Shown: positions 11,646 through 22,872, numbered from the stretch's first letter. The stretch is DNA of 64,000 nucleotides from Metallyticus violacea (GCA_030762175.1 CM060830.1:51209501-51273500); one strand, 5' to 3'. Numbers and translations are program-made. Notes: a model not told the origin generated them from the letters alone.

Positions 11646-12551
11646 TTCTTAACTGCAAATGCTTTTCACAGCTAAACAAAATGATTTCATTGTTGTCTGA
11701 TCAAATATATTCGAGTTTCACTCTGTCATTGTTGTAGGATTAAAATTGAACTTCCACATTCTTTTACATAGTATCACACAAAAGTTTTTTATGATAATGT
11801 AAAATCTGTTGTTTCTATTTAATTATATTAGAAATGTGAAATATTTGCTTGTAAAACAAATGTTAATTTATCTTATTTGATAAAAAGTTTACGTACTACC
11901 TGGCAGTAGCATCAATGTTATGCATACCATAGGTTGAGAACCCCTGAACTAATGCACAGATGAGTGAGAGTATGTGAAATCAAAGCAAAGTATAAACTGC
12001 TTGTATGAGTTACTTAAGCTAGCTGCCACCTGAGTGGTTCTATAGGAAAATAGTAACTATTTAAGCATCCTCTGGCTAGTTACCAAGGCTATGCAATTCT
12101 GAATATTTTCAGAATGGATGGATACTTTATTAGACAAAATTTGTATAAGTGAAGTTATATTGCATAGGACCAGTTTGAACCTCTTCAGATGTACTGGGGC
12201 AAGCTCTCTGTGAACCTCAAGCACCTGTGACATTCTGATATTCTTAGAAGTACAAAGGGCTGAGGATTGGAGTCTGTCCCTTTGGAGTAGTTGTCTGGAT
12301 GGTTTGGACTTTGTGGAGCAATGTATACTGGCAACTCACAGGCAAATGAGTATGCTTGGATGTACAGTAGCTACTTAAAAATGCTCAGATAGTCACCTCT
12401 AAGGTCTGAGGAAACTTATGTTGATACAAGCCACTGAACATGAACAAGGCTACTGATAGATTTAGCATATTATCTCATTGGTAATCAAACCCAAACCCAA
12501 GTCAGAATGAGAGAGTGAAAGAGTGAAGAAGGCAGGTTTTCCTCCTACAGG

Positions 12552-12598
12552 TCATCATCATCATCGCCGCCATCATCATCATCATCATCATCATCATC
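12552..12598. repeat. ATC trinucleotide repeat
   Basis: CATCATC-type repeat with one GCCGC interruption. Confidence 0.9.
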
Positions 12599-13249
12599 CA
12601 TGAACAAACTGCATGGATTATGAACTCTTGCTTTTCATGAACAGTGTTACTTAAATAAAATTAATTTTTCTGACAACAACACAGAATTAGAGTAAATACA
12701 TTATGCTTTCAGTCATATGTAGGCCATTACATGCAATATAATTTTATGTAAAAATAAGGTCTTCCTTATTATTTGGAAAGTTAGAAATGCACACATTTTG
12801 TTTAAATTAAATTTTCTAAATTGGGTTTATAATGAAGCTGTTTAAATGAATATATTTGTCATGTAAAGATAAGGGAAAATATATGCAATCAACTTAAATT
12901 TTACTAAAGCATGCACCACATCTGCGCAAATGTTTTCGTTTACCAATTTTGTTATATTTGGTTCTAGTGAACTGCATAATCGAAGGAGGAAAATTAATGA
13001 AAATATTTCAACTTTGAGCATTCATCGCTTATAATAGAATTTGTTTCAAAAATGTTTACTGACGGATGTACATAGTACCAAATTGAACTCCTGCATTATC
13101 TGATTTAAATGCATCTCAGGTTTTTAAATGACACAACACCTTTTGTAGATGAAATGTGCTTGACTCATCAAAATAAAAAGGTTTTAGAAATAGCTATATT
13201 TGTAGTTTCATCATATTTATTCTTTAAACATTTTTGAGCATTTTTCACC

Positions 13250-13252
<3 letters not shown>

Positions 13253-13324
<72 letters not shown>
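13253..13324. repeat. AAT trinucleotide repeat
   Basis: An essentially pure run of about 24 AAT units. Confidence 0.95.
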
Positions 13325-13327
<3 letters not shown>

Positions 13328-14003
13328 TATACTAACACAGATAAGCTATTTATCTTACCAGTTAGTACCTCACTGGCTATTTTTTCTTATGTGCCTTTTT
13401 AAGGTGTGTTATGAAATGAACAAGTTGCATACAAATGAAGCAACATGGTTTGTGGGTGACCTTTACAGAAAAATATTTGTCTTTCCATTCATCTTTAAAT
13501 TTGTACTGTTCAAGTGACCGAGTTTTGTTCCACCATGGCACCACAACAAGTGTTTACATTTCCATTCTGTCTTACAACATGAATTACCTTTCCCTCAGTA
13601 TAGGGTTTTGGAAGGGAGTAAATGATGTAACCTAGATTTGATAAGGTCACACTTTTGCATGCCTGCTCTAAGACTTAAATTACAGTAGTGGGATAATAAG
13701 CCAATATTTCTTTTCTTTAAATCATTGTCTGATACTTTATTTTTGTTGCACAGCTTACATACCTCCAATTTAAATCATTTACAGTTAACCAATATATTAA
13801 AAGATGAATAGTTAGTTTGTTATCACTTTAGAAAATATCTTGTTTTATTCATGAATGGTGAAAACAAGTACTTTTGTTAAATCAAAGGTACAAATTAAAG
13901 AATGTAAGCATCTGTGAGCTTGTTAAGTTATGTTTTAATGCTGTTTGTAACCTAAACTAAAATACTAAAACAAATATTAAATATTTTTCTTGCTTTTATG
14001 AAG

Positions 14004-14126
14004 GTATTCCCAAAGCTTCATTGATTGGTCTCACTAGCAGTAGAGCTACATCTACAACTACTGTTGCAAGTGGAGTTTCTACTTCTGCCCCCAACTCTGG
14101 ACCATCATCTGCATCCAGTTTAAACT
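14004..14126 (+). CDS. RALGAPB: RALGAPB exon 2 of window (Ser/Thr-rich linker)
   Basis: The exon follows acceptor ttttatgaag and ends in T|gtaagt. Joined to the preceding G it reads Gly-Ile-Pro-Lys-Ala-Ser, then a Ser/Thr-dominated stretch (SRATSTTTVASGVSTSAP). This is a disordered linker, so homology is weak here. The call rests on an open frame across the exon, a consensus donor, phase 1 at both ends and its position between two well-conserved exons. The vertebrate protein also has a Ser/Thr-rich linker at this place. It could be an alternatively used exon, because both flanks are phase 1 and skipping it would keep the frame. Confidence 0.78.
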
Positions 14127-15049
14127 GTAAGTAACCATGGAAGAATTTTATTCTTAGTGTATTGAGTGTTCCATGTTCCATACCTTCTTCCACTTAAGTT
14201 GCATTTACTTTCCAACCATTTCCACATATTCCATGTGAGAATTACCATATTACTAATAAAATACCACAACTTACCAGTTTCTCCATTGCACACCCCCTCC
14301 TTTAAAATGTTCTCTGCTGTATTATTACTGTAGTATTACCCAGTTTAATGCTTTGTTTTGATTTTAGTACAAGTTAATCAGTTGCACTTTCAGCAAGCAC
14401 ACAAAAAGTCACTGGCAATAACAGCCTCTCATTTGAAGGGTATCAAATCATTCTGTAACAAGATGTGGAATGCTAAATAGGTGAACAAATGCTGAAATTG
14501 TTGGCTTTCAATTTTTTAAGCATTTTTGTCATCATAGGATGAAATTAATTGCAACTTCTTGAAAAATGGGTGCTATCTTGTCATGAATGTTCTACTTGCA
14601 ATCTTGTATAACTGTAAATTTATATTGTTTTAACAGTAACTTTGTAGCATTTTATTACAAATCTCGAAAACACCAGTTTCATGCAAAGGATACTAGAAAA
14701 ATATTTTGGGACTTTTGCTGTAAATGTAATGAAATCTTCTCAGTAAACACTCTTTGCTTCAGTATAGGTTTCTTTATCAACACTACTTGCCCTCAGCTGA
14801 AAATGTTTTTCTTATACAATGAGGTTATTTGAGTTACAGGCTGGCAAAACACAGCTATGTACTGGGAGAAGCCAGATTCCAAGGCCTATAATGCAGTGCA
14901 GTTAGCAGTCTGTAGTTAGTTTGACAGAGGGTTTGTCAGCAAGTGATTTTGCATAACATGTGATATATGGTGTTTTCATTGTGTGTAAATGGTATGCTAA
15001 TTCTTCTTAGTTATGCAGCTACATAAATATAGTCTTGAAGTATGGGTTT

Positions 15050-15069
15050 TATGTATGTATGTATGTATG
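15050..15069. repeat. GTAT tetranucleotide repeat
   Basis: About five ATGT units in intron 2. Confidence 0.9.
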
Positions 15070-15496
15070 AAAATGGATTCTTGCAGATAAGTAGTAAGGC
15101 AATTTGCAAGAAAATGTCTTGGCTTGGCAATCGTGTTCCAGGTGGACAACTGTTTGCCAGCTAAAAGTTACAAGAGACAAGATCTCCCAACAAGAAATAT
15201 GTTCTGAACTACCATATTCTTATGGAATATATGTTAAATGAAATACAGGAATTTCTCACACAGATACTGGCAATGTATTGCCACTGAGGCTTCCCAGAGG
15301 AGGAAGTACAAGTTGACAGATACTTTTTTTTAAGTCTACATAGTGATGTTGCTTAACTTTCATTGAAAGGGGGGGAGGGGAAATTATCATTGGGAAGATC
15401 CAGATTGCTGATGCCTCTTTGTTTCTGGGTTGTATGATAAACCTAGCTTTATATGCAATGAAATTCAAGATTCCCTGGTAAGTCAAAATGCCACTT

Positions 15497-15742
15497 CTTT
15501 GATGTTGCTAATGCATTGACTAATGAACATGAGGTCTTTGGCTCAAATCCTACCAAGACCATCCTTTCTGAATCAGAATTTTTCTAGGATTTCCTTAGAC
15601 TGCAAATGCCAGGAAGGTACCCTAAACTCAGATCTGGAACACTCAAAAAAACTCTGTTTCCAATATATTCTTTTTTATATCTGTATCATCAATGTCCACT
15701 ATGTCTGATGTAATAGTAGTAAAAATGGGCATTAAACATTAA
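15497..15742 (+). mobile_element. SINE family A, degenerate copy
   Basis: Shares aggtctttggctcaaatcct (B-box region), taccctaaact and the tail gggcattaaaca with the better copies at 16290 and 54981. It ends 31 bp before the exon 3 acceptor. Confidence 0.65.
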
Positions 15743-15773
15743 ATATTGGTCATGAGTTTTGTTTTTCTTTCAG

Positions 15774-15923
15774 CTATGACTTCTCTTGGAAGTGATTCCC
15801 GCCACCCCTTGGCCCCTGCTCGACCAAAGTGTAACAGCATCCTGCATTTGTTTGGGGAATGGCTCTTTGAAGCTGCCCTTATTGGATGTGAAGCAGTATA
15901 TCATAACAAAGGGGCACCACAAA
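15774..15923 (+). CDS. RALGAPB: RALGAPB exon 3 of window
   Basis: The acceptor is a good pyrimidine tract (gtttttctttcag) and the donor is A|gtaagt at 15924. The exon encodes about 50 residues including RPKCNSILHLFGEWLFEAAL, one of the most recognisable blocks of RalGAP beta, where the vertebrate protein has an Arg-Pro-Lys-x-Asn-Ser-Ile-Leu-x-Leu-Phe-Gly-x-Trp-Leu-Phe pattern. The block is probably an amphipathic helix of the helical-repeat scaffold (inference). Phase 1 in and phase 1 out fit the neighbours. A degenerate SINE ends only about 30 bp before the acceptor. Confidence 0.93.
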
Positions 15924-16069
15924 GTAAGTAACAAAATCAAAAGTTTCTATTTCTTAAAATTAATGAATGAATTTCTTTCTTCCATTTTCCAGTTTACATG
16001 CAGATATACTATTTTTAACATACAAATGGAACCAATTTCATGCACTTTTAACCAATAAACAAACATATT

Positions 16070-16289
16070 AAACTTAAAGTAAACAATTTACATTTCCATA
16101 TTCTCATTACATGTAAACTTATTACTATTAAAACATTTAAATTTCCCACTTAATAGCCCTCAATTTTTGGAGTTACATTTCTTCCATACCCCAATACAAT
16201 TAACACCAGTTTAAGTATGTAATGGGGTTGTACATTCATTCCCAAATATTTCCATTATCAACATTATTATTTCCATAACCATTTTTGTA
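16070..16289 (-). mobile_element. LINE 3' end, distal half (split by a SINE)
   Basis: Homologous to 30620-30830: both share ttctcagtacatgtaaactt-like, atacaattaac and ccataaccatttttgt blocks. In this copy the block ends at ttttgt, where the SINE at 16290 begins. Orientation (minus) follows from the coding homology of the adjoining segments. Confidence 0.6.
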
Positions 16290-16583
16290 CTGCCACAGGT
16301 GGCCGAGTTCGTTAAGGCGCAAACTCATGAGCTGGAGGTCTGGGGTTTGAATCTCTCCAGGACCGTCCTCCCTCCTCCGTTTTTTCCAGTTTTTCCTCAG
16401 TCCTCACATATGGCAAATGCTGAGGGGGTACCCTAAACTTAGGCCTAGAATGTTTCCTTCCTTAAAAAATCCTTTCCCAATATATCATTTCATCTCATGT
16501 ATCATAGTTTCACCGCCTGTGGTGCCTCAGTGGTAAAAACAGGCATTAAACACCATTCAAAATAAATAAAAATAAAAAAAAAA
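16290..16583 (+). mobile_element. tRNA-derived SINE family A
   Basis: The head gtggccgagttcgttaaggc and ggtctggggtttgaatctct resemble tRNA A and B boxes. The body contains cctcagtcctca, taccctaaacttaggcct and cctttcccaatatatcat, and the end is ggcattaaacaccattca plus an A-rich tail. Other copies are at 15497, 22597 (minus), 28931, 53125 and 54981. Similar tRNA-derived SINEs are known from termites and cockroaches (general knowledge, not verified). Confidence 0.85.
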
Positions 16584-16950
16584 TTCTCACCTTTCAGATG
16601 TATGTTCCAAATTTTTTATATTTTCATCTGAATTTAAATTTAAAATTCTTCTGCCTTTTATTTCATTTGGTAAATTTTTCCACTTACGCAAAAGAAACAG
16701 TTAGCTCCAAAATTTGGTTTTTTAAATTCTAAAATACAATGTCATGTACTATCTACTTCTTCATACATTAGACATTACCTCTTAATATATCCATTTCTTA
16801 TCCCACTTAAACATATAACTCTTGATCTAAACCATGCCATTCCTTCCCTCCCTGCCTTATCACAAGTTTCAATGCATTTTTCTCTTTTACAAGCATTTAC
16901 ATACTTAACATAGAATATGAACACTAGGAATTATGGCACATCAAAGAATT
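16584..16950 (-). mobile_element. LINE ORF2 C-terminal relic, proximal half
   Basis: The ccactta...tgatctaaaccatgcca...ccttatcacaagtttcaatg sequence parallels 31340-31420, where the minus strand encodes ICDKAGREGLPWFRTG. It continues the LINE interrupted by the SINE at 16290-16583. Confidence 0.6.
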
Positions 16951-17228
16951 GTTATATGTTTACGGAATTTGGGAATCCACACAGTGAAACTTTTGTTAAT
17001 CTTATTTTGATTTAAAGTAAAACATTAAAAATCATGTCGTCACATTAAAACTCTCTTTAAGTTTCACAAACACACTTATAAAAGTAATTTTGGTACATGT
17101 TTCGTGAGAAATGTACCTCACCAAAATTACTTTTATAAGTGTGTTTGTGAAACTTAAAGAGAGTTTTAATGTGACGACATGATTTTTAGTGTTTTACTTT
17201 AAATCAAAATAAGATTAAAGAATTGTTA
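16943..17228. mobile_element. Palindromic Penelope-end insertion with 12-bp target duplication
   Basis: Flanked by direct repeats AAAGAATTGTTA at 16943-16954 and 17217-17228. Arms 16998-17094 and 17120-17216 (97 bp each) are reverse complements with one mismatch, around a 25-base loop. The left outer segment (16955-16997) holds gggaatccacacagtgaaac. On the minus strand the loop region reads CTCAC-GAAAC-AT-GTA then CCAAAATT, the 3' half of a hammerhead core, and the right arm starts at that CCAAAATT. It codes for nothing. Confidence 0.88.
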
Positions 17229-17310
17229 GTTTGCAGAGCAAACTAGAAGTAGTCAAGTCTGGTAGTAAGTGTAATAGTTTCTTGGTGGATTCATCAAAAC
17301 TTTTCTATTT

Positions 17311-17990
17311 TATGACACTCATTTCATAAATAATGCATAGTTGGCAGTACTGTAGATTGGATTATGTAACTTTAGTAAAAAATTCATATTTGTGCTTGAA
17401 TGCGTAAGAAAGAAGTACATGTGCTCATAGTTCATGGAATACTCTGTGTGTAGGTAACAAGAGCTACAAATGGAGCTTGCAGGTATATTTGGTACATAAG
17501 TTAAGATCTAAATTTTACATGGTAAAAACCTCACAGAAATCCACAGTGCTTTAAGTGAAGATTGTGACGAGTTCACAGTGGACCATAGTACAGTTTCTTG
17601 TTGACCATGTCAGTATTACCAAAGACCTAAGACCAGGAAAGTCAAAGACTTCAACAGATGAATGAAGTGGATGCTCTTCAAGAAGATATTATGTGACATA
17701 TGAGGAGCTTTTAGAAGGCACAGAGATTCCATTATGTCAGTATTCCATTTTTTGGTAAATGATTTACAAAAGATAAAAATGTGTATGTGTTTGGTCCCTG
17801 CTTCTTGACTGCTGAATATAAGCAAAAATACAAGGGCATTGCAAACTTGCAGAAACAAAGATTGTATGTTGAAGGTCAAGCACTCTTGTGTCAACTTGTT
17901 GCTAATGATGAAATGTAGATAAGAGTTGGAGCTAAAATCACAGTCCAAGTGGAGAGATTCATCTAATCCACAACCATTTTTGCTGCTGTT
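17311..17990 (+). mobile_element. Mariner relic, 5' part
   Basis: Starts with tatgacactcatttcataa, the terminal repeat also seen at both ends of the element at 36606-37803. Broken + frames (KYKGIANLQKQRLYVEGQAL, then IRVGAKITVQVERFI) match the same transposase segment encoded on the minus strand at 37346-37128. The 3' half and right terminal repeat are missing; Penelope sequence follows. Confidence 0.75.
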
Positions 17991-18129
17991 TATTTTTATT
18001 GCTGTTAATTTTTATTAACACAGCAAAAGTCTTATGTTTTCAACAGAGATAAATAGTAAAAAAGATTGAAAACATTTTATGATTGACTTCACTGTGAATG
18101 TTCCAATTAACATTTTAGTAAAAAAGATA

Positions 18130-18700
18130 TATAAATTTAAAAAAAAAATTCTATGAGAGATGTTTCCATACCGGAAAAATCAAGGAAAGTAGCAAATTCG
18201 AAAGTTTTATGTACCACCCAACTTACCGTAGTAAATTCAATAAGGTATTCAAGGAACATGGCATAAAGTTAGCCTCAAGAACAAATATATATAAAATTTA
18301 CCATGTTCCACATTGAAAGACATTATACCAATAGATCAGAAATAAGGAATTTACAAAATTGAATATGCAAATGTAATAAAAAATTAATCATTTTAGGAAT
18401 ATTCATTTAAAACAAATAGATAAATCAGAGGTAGCAGCACACTTTTGGACCCAAAATCATAAAATTAAACCAGAGACTAATCTGCTGAAATAACTTCAAG
18501 CCCAATACTTGGCAAAAAAAAGTTCATGCAGAAAAACAGAGGAAATTTAATGAATTTCCACATTATACCTGCAGATGAACTCAGCAAGTCCCTATTCAGA
18601 CCATCAGATGTCTCCATTGAAACACTTCAGAATTCAGCCACCATATTGGGTAGTCTGTAAACAGTTGATGATGGAAGCTATTGCACCCAATATATGTTCT
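18130..18700 (+). mobile_element. Penelope-like element, upstream truncated copy (C-terminal part)
   Basis: Sequence from aaaatcaaggaaagtagcaa to the relic gttgatgatggaag at 18663 runs parallel to 19340-19920 of the following copy: ATFAKFY-like linker, endonuclease region, the cacattatacctgcagatga tail, then a decayed ribozyme. It is followed directly by a second copy in the same orientation, a tandem arrangement common for Penelope-like elements. Confidence 0.7.
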
Positions 18701-20060
18701 AGTTAACATCAATGGTTAACATCAATAAATTTAAAAACAGAAGAAATAGAAGATTTATTAAAACTTACTAATATTTGCATTAAACAAAATTACTTCACCT
18801 TCAACAAAAAATATTACCAACAAGTTTCAGGCCTAACCATGGGAAACCCTTTGTCACCTTTTCTAGCAGAGCTATTCATGAGTTTATTTGAAACACATAT
18901 CACAAAAGCCTTCTCTTTAATTTTCAAGTCATGGTATAGGTATGTGGATGACATTTTTGCAATAATAGCAAAGAAACAGTCAATAGATGCCCTGAAACTT
19001 CTTAATTTGCAACATGAATCTATACAATTTACCATAGAAGAAGAAAGAAATGGTTGGCTACCATTTCTAGATTTAAAAATTATAAGAAATGGAGATTGTT
19101 TGAATTTTGGAATTTACAGAAAAGAAACACACACAGAAAACTACATAAAAATGAGAGTTATAACCCCATTCCACATAAATATGCAGTTTTTCACAGCTTG
19201 CCACACAGATTGATGAATATTCCACTCACAGAAGCAGAGTACAAAATAGAATACAAACAAATAATAAAGATGGTTTCAATGGTTTCAACAAAGACACAGT
19301 GATAAAAATTATGAATAAATCTAAAAGACAAAAGGGGATAAGGGAAGTTTCCACACTGAAAAACACAAAAGAAGAATACAAATTCAAAAGTTTCACATAC
19401 CATCCAATTTACCACAACAAGTTCAAAAAAAATTTCAAAAAACATGGAATAATGTTAGCCCCAAAGAACAGATACAACATCAAAAATTTATTAGATTGCA
19501 CAGTAAAAGACTCCATATCAACAGAACAGAAATCAGGAATTTCTGAAATAAAATGTGCAGATTGTGAACAGAGCTACATAGGCAAAACAAAGAGAAGTTT
19601 GGAAATTCGGAGAAATATTTTAGGAATATTCGGTTTAAGCAGGTGGATAAATAAGCAGTAGCAGCTCACTTTTGGACCAAAAACCATGAAATAAAACTGG
19701 AAATTAAACTCGGAAACATCTTCACAACCCATTGGAGTTATCCACTTGGGAAAAAAATGTTTATATTAAAAATAGAGAAAACCTAATGAATTTCAAGTTT
19801 CCTCCTATGGATGAACTCAGCAATTTCCTACTTCAACCAACAGAGGCCACCACAGAAACATCCAGGTGTCCAGCCATCATTTTGAGTAATGGCAGTTTGG
19901 TGAGCAACTGAAGATGGGAGAGATTCTCCTGAAACGCGTCTTACTTTTATGTAAGTAAATAGAGTTTAGTGTAAAAAAAAATGAATACCTAAGTTTAGGA
20001 TATATTACCACCCCATTGTCAACAGCTTCGTAAGTACAATATTTATACGTTCTAGTGTTA
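18700..20060 (+). mobile_element. Penelope-like element with reverse transcriptase, GIY-YIG endonuclease, ribozyme and pseudo-LTR
   Basis: The frame 18839-19213, extendable upstream, reads QVSGLTMGNPLSPFLAELFM and WYRYVDDIFAIIAKK, with the YVDD catalytic box of a Penelope reverse transcriptase, and LPFLDLKI downstream. After frameshifts, 19299-19661 reads NRYNIKNLLDCTVKDSI and SGISEIKCADCEQSYIGKTK, the GIY-YIG endonuclease with its Cys-x-x-Cys insert. A C-terminal tail, a hammerhead core (19908-19940) and a pseudo-LTR with ccattgtcaacagcttcg (20013-20030) follow. The N-terminal part of the reverse transcriptase is missing and at least two frameshifts are present, so it is dead. Confidence 0.88.
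19908..19945 (+). ncRNA. Hammerhead ribozyme motif at Penelope pseudo-LTR
   Basis: CTGAAGA (19908-19914) fits the core CUGANGA. A stem GGAGA/TCTCC with loop GAT (19917-19929) follows, then GAAAC-GC-GTC (19931-19940) with the very short stem III known for Penelope hammerheads. Predicted cleavage is after 19940, just before TTACTTTT. Extra unpaired bases flank stem II, so activity is uncertain. Confidence 0.65.
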
Positions 20061-20440
20061 TATATGTAAATGGAGTTATTATTAATATGTTTTAATAAAT
20101 TCTAATAGAAAAGTTAACTTATTCAAAATTAATTTGTGTTACCAAATACTAAAGGATTTGTACCCTCAGAGAAGGAGATTTTGAATATTTAGCTCTAAAC
20201 ATTGTGTTTTCTTTAAACATATACACTTTGGTTTTGCATGTTCAACTAGTATGGTAATGACATACTGAATGATAAAGACAGTTGCATCTTAAAACAATGT
20301 TCCAAGCAATTGCACAGCTAATTGTTTTTTGTTCCTGTGTGCATTTGCATTAGTAACTAACTAGATATATTATTGTTTTGTTGTTAAATCTTTTAAAATC
20401 AAACTATATATAAGACAAAACAAGATTTTAATCATTTCAG

Positions 20441-20706
20441 GAACTGAAGCCAATGCCAACAAAAGACCTAGTTCCTTATTAATTGATAGCCGCAAAGGGA
20501 GTATGTCATTATCACAGCCTGGTTCTCTCACAGATGAAACAGAAATTCCCCCTGCTCTCACAATTGACAAGTATGAATCAGGCAGAGCAGAAGCATTGGG
20601 GGCACTCTGTCGCATTTTTTGTGCTAAAAAGACTGGAGAAGAAATATTACCTGTATACCTAGCACGATTTTATCTGGCATTGCAGCAAGGTTTACATGTA
20701 AATGAG
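20441..20706 (+). CDS. RALGAPB: RALGAPB exon 4 of window
   Basis: The acceptor is atcatttcag and the donor is GAG|gtaagt. With the base carried over from exon 3 the frame is open for 89 codons. A variable N-terminal half (KRPSSLLIDSRKGSMSLSQP) leads into GRAEALGALCRIFCAKKTGE and ILPVYLARFYLALQQGLHVN. That second half is among the best-conserved parts of RalGAP beta. The exon ends in phase 0. It is the longest of the fourteen and lies in a 9-kb stretch with otherwise no coding signal. Confidence 0.96.
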
Positions 20707-22596
20707 GTAAGTGTTACATTTTGTATTTATTGAATCCCTTAACTACTTGAATATCAAAATCACTTACATTTAATTATGCTATTTGGGGAAAGGATTAAGC
20801 AGAAATATATAAGCCTTAAGAATTTTAAGCCAAAATGTGAGCCTTCATATACTTCTAATAACTTATTATGCTCATATACATTCTATAATGAAATATGGAA
20901 TAATATTTTGGGGAAATTTGCCAGAAGCTAAAGATGCATTTATTAAACAAAACATGCCATTTGATTATATGCGATTAAAAGAAGTTATGTTCATGTAAGC
21001 CTCTATTCAGTAAGCTTGGTATACTTTGGCATGTGTTTATATATTAGAGATAGTTTCATTTGTAAAAAAAGAATAGATTTACTTTCCAAAATAATGGTAA
21101 TGTTATACACATTATACTAGAAATAATGATATTTACCTTACCTCTACCAGAACTACAACGTGTAAAAATGGAGTATTGCATGCCAGTATACTGATATATA
21201 ATTCCCTTCCCAATGTCTTTAAAAATATAGAAAACTGTAAATATTTAAAAGTAGGACAAAGGCTTTCTTGCAAGAACACTGCTTTTACACGGTAAAGGAA
21301 TATCTGCAATTTAATAAATATCCATATAAGTCATTATGTTAATTAACTTAGCTATTTTGTATCACATTATCCTTCTTTCTCATATTTATATCTAATCTAT
21401 TATATATTGTAAATGAAGTTAGGTTAAGTATGTTTGATATCTAAATTGCATAAATTTAACTATTGACATATCCTGCATCAAAGTACTATGAATTGAATTG
21501 AATTAAAAGGTTCACTTCTCTATTATGCAGGTCTTATAATGACCACATAACTTCATTTACACTTCAGAACATCCTTCCAGAGAATATGCAGGGCATGACA
21601 TGATTTCAATGTCTAATTCTTTGATGGTGTCTGAATTGTCATTCAGCATGTGGCACCCTTTTAGCTGCAACTCTCCAATAGCCAGAATATTGTGAATTAT
21701 GTATTTAACTGATTCTAATCCATATTCATAATGTTGGCAAACTGTGCAGTTATTAGATGATGGTCTTCTGTCACTGTATCATCAATAATTATGTTTGCAT
21801 TGACTTCACATTATGTAGCACTCATGGATCTTCAATATTGTAGAGAATTTACAAGATCATTATTCTTAAATCATGACATCCAGAAACGTATGTTTTGTTC
21901 ATATAAGCTTACCACACCATAACCTAGATCTGAATAGAAACTTTGTCCATTAAAACACAAAATATAATTGCTGCATAATGTTACAACTTCAGATCCAGGT
22001 TGAATACAATAAATAAATAGACCTCTCATATCAGCCATTGACATGTAATGGAATAGTTGCATATGAATGGCATGCAAGTACTACTGTAGAAGATCTGGTT
22101 TCTCTGCTTACAACAATTGTAATGCTCTGAGGCAGTTTTTATAAATGCAATTAAAACAAAAATCTGTTTATTATACATTAACCTTCAAGTAAAAACTAAA
22201 AGAAAGAAAACTTCATTCTATAATAGGTTTAGCATTAGCCTTTTTGTTCCTGAATTTAGTTTATCAAATGCCAAACCTATATTAAGGGCATGGCTTTGCA
22301 GGTTAGAAGCACATATTAGCATTACAGTGTTATTCTGGCAATGGGGGGAGGGGGGGAGGAAATAAAAGGGAAAAGAAAATGAATATTTTTTGTTAAAACT
22401 CCTGTAAATTCGAAAAATAAAAGCTTATTGTTCCTAGTGTTCTTTTCATATCTCTGAAGGTATCAAGAAAAATATTTGAAAAAGAAGGAATTAAAAAAGC
22501 AAATACAGTAAATTGTCAAACCAAATTCAATTCCATATCTTAAATAATCTTTGCAGAATATATTGTATAATTTTATAATTTGGCAGAATAATTTTT

Positions 22597-22872
22597 ATTT
22601 TTTTAAGTGTTTAACACCCGTTTTTACTCCTGAGACACCACAAGTGTTGGACACTGAAGATACATGAGATGAAATGATAAATTGGAAAATAAATTTTCTT
22701 TTAAGGAAGGAAATGTCCTCAACCTAAGTTTAAGGTACATACCTGGTATTTATAATTTATGAGGACTGAAACCTGTGAAAAATTTCAATCAGGAATGACA
22801 GTCCTGACAGCAATTGAACCCCAGATGTCCCACTCACCAGTACATGCCTTAATGACCTAGACCAATGATGGA
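22597..22872 (-). mobile_element. SINE family A, minus-strand copy
   Basis: Reads in reverse as the same family: tgtttaacacccgtttttac (tail), acctaagtttaaggtac (reverse of taccctaaacttaggct) and caattgaaccccagatgtcc (reverse of the B-box region). Confidence 0.75.

Larger units (their letters stand above)
5815..14003. other. RALGAPB intron 1 of window: contents
   Basis: Holds an ATC repeat at 5945-5968, a Penelope C-terminal relic with ribozyme trace (6830-7080), minus-strand LINE ORF1/endonuclease sequence (7110-8960), a CT-rich microsatellite (10165-10270) at the end of a LINE reverse-transcriptase relic (10290-11645), an ATC repeat at 12552-12598 and an AAT repeat at 13253-13324. The purine-rich stretch 9240-10130 is unassigned. 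5969-6829, 11646-12551, 12599-13252 and 13325-14003 show nothing I can name. Confidence 0.6.
14127..15773. other. RALGAPB intron 2 of window: contents
   Basis: Apart from a degenerate SINE at 15497-15742 and a GTAT microsatellite at 15050-15069, I see no gene, repeat family or conserved element. The + ORF at 14587-14832 and the minus ORF at 15256-15486 have no recognisable homology. Confidence 0.55.
15924..20440. other. RALGAPB intron 3 of window: contents
   Basis: In order: LINE 3' end with a SINE inside it (16070-16950), palindromic insertion (16943-17228), 5' part of a mariner (17311-17990), then tandem Penelope copies (18130-20060). 20061-20440 is AT-rich and blank. Most of the intron is therefore transposon-derived. 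Confidence 0.65.

Noticed and set aside
16290..16370. tRNA-like heads of the SINEs as tRNA genes
   Set aside because: A and B box resemblance only; the rest of the cloverleaf does not form and the same head recurs joined to SINE bodies.
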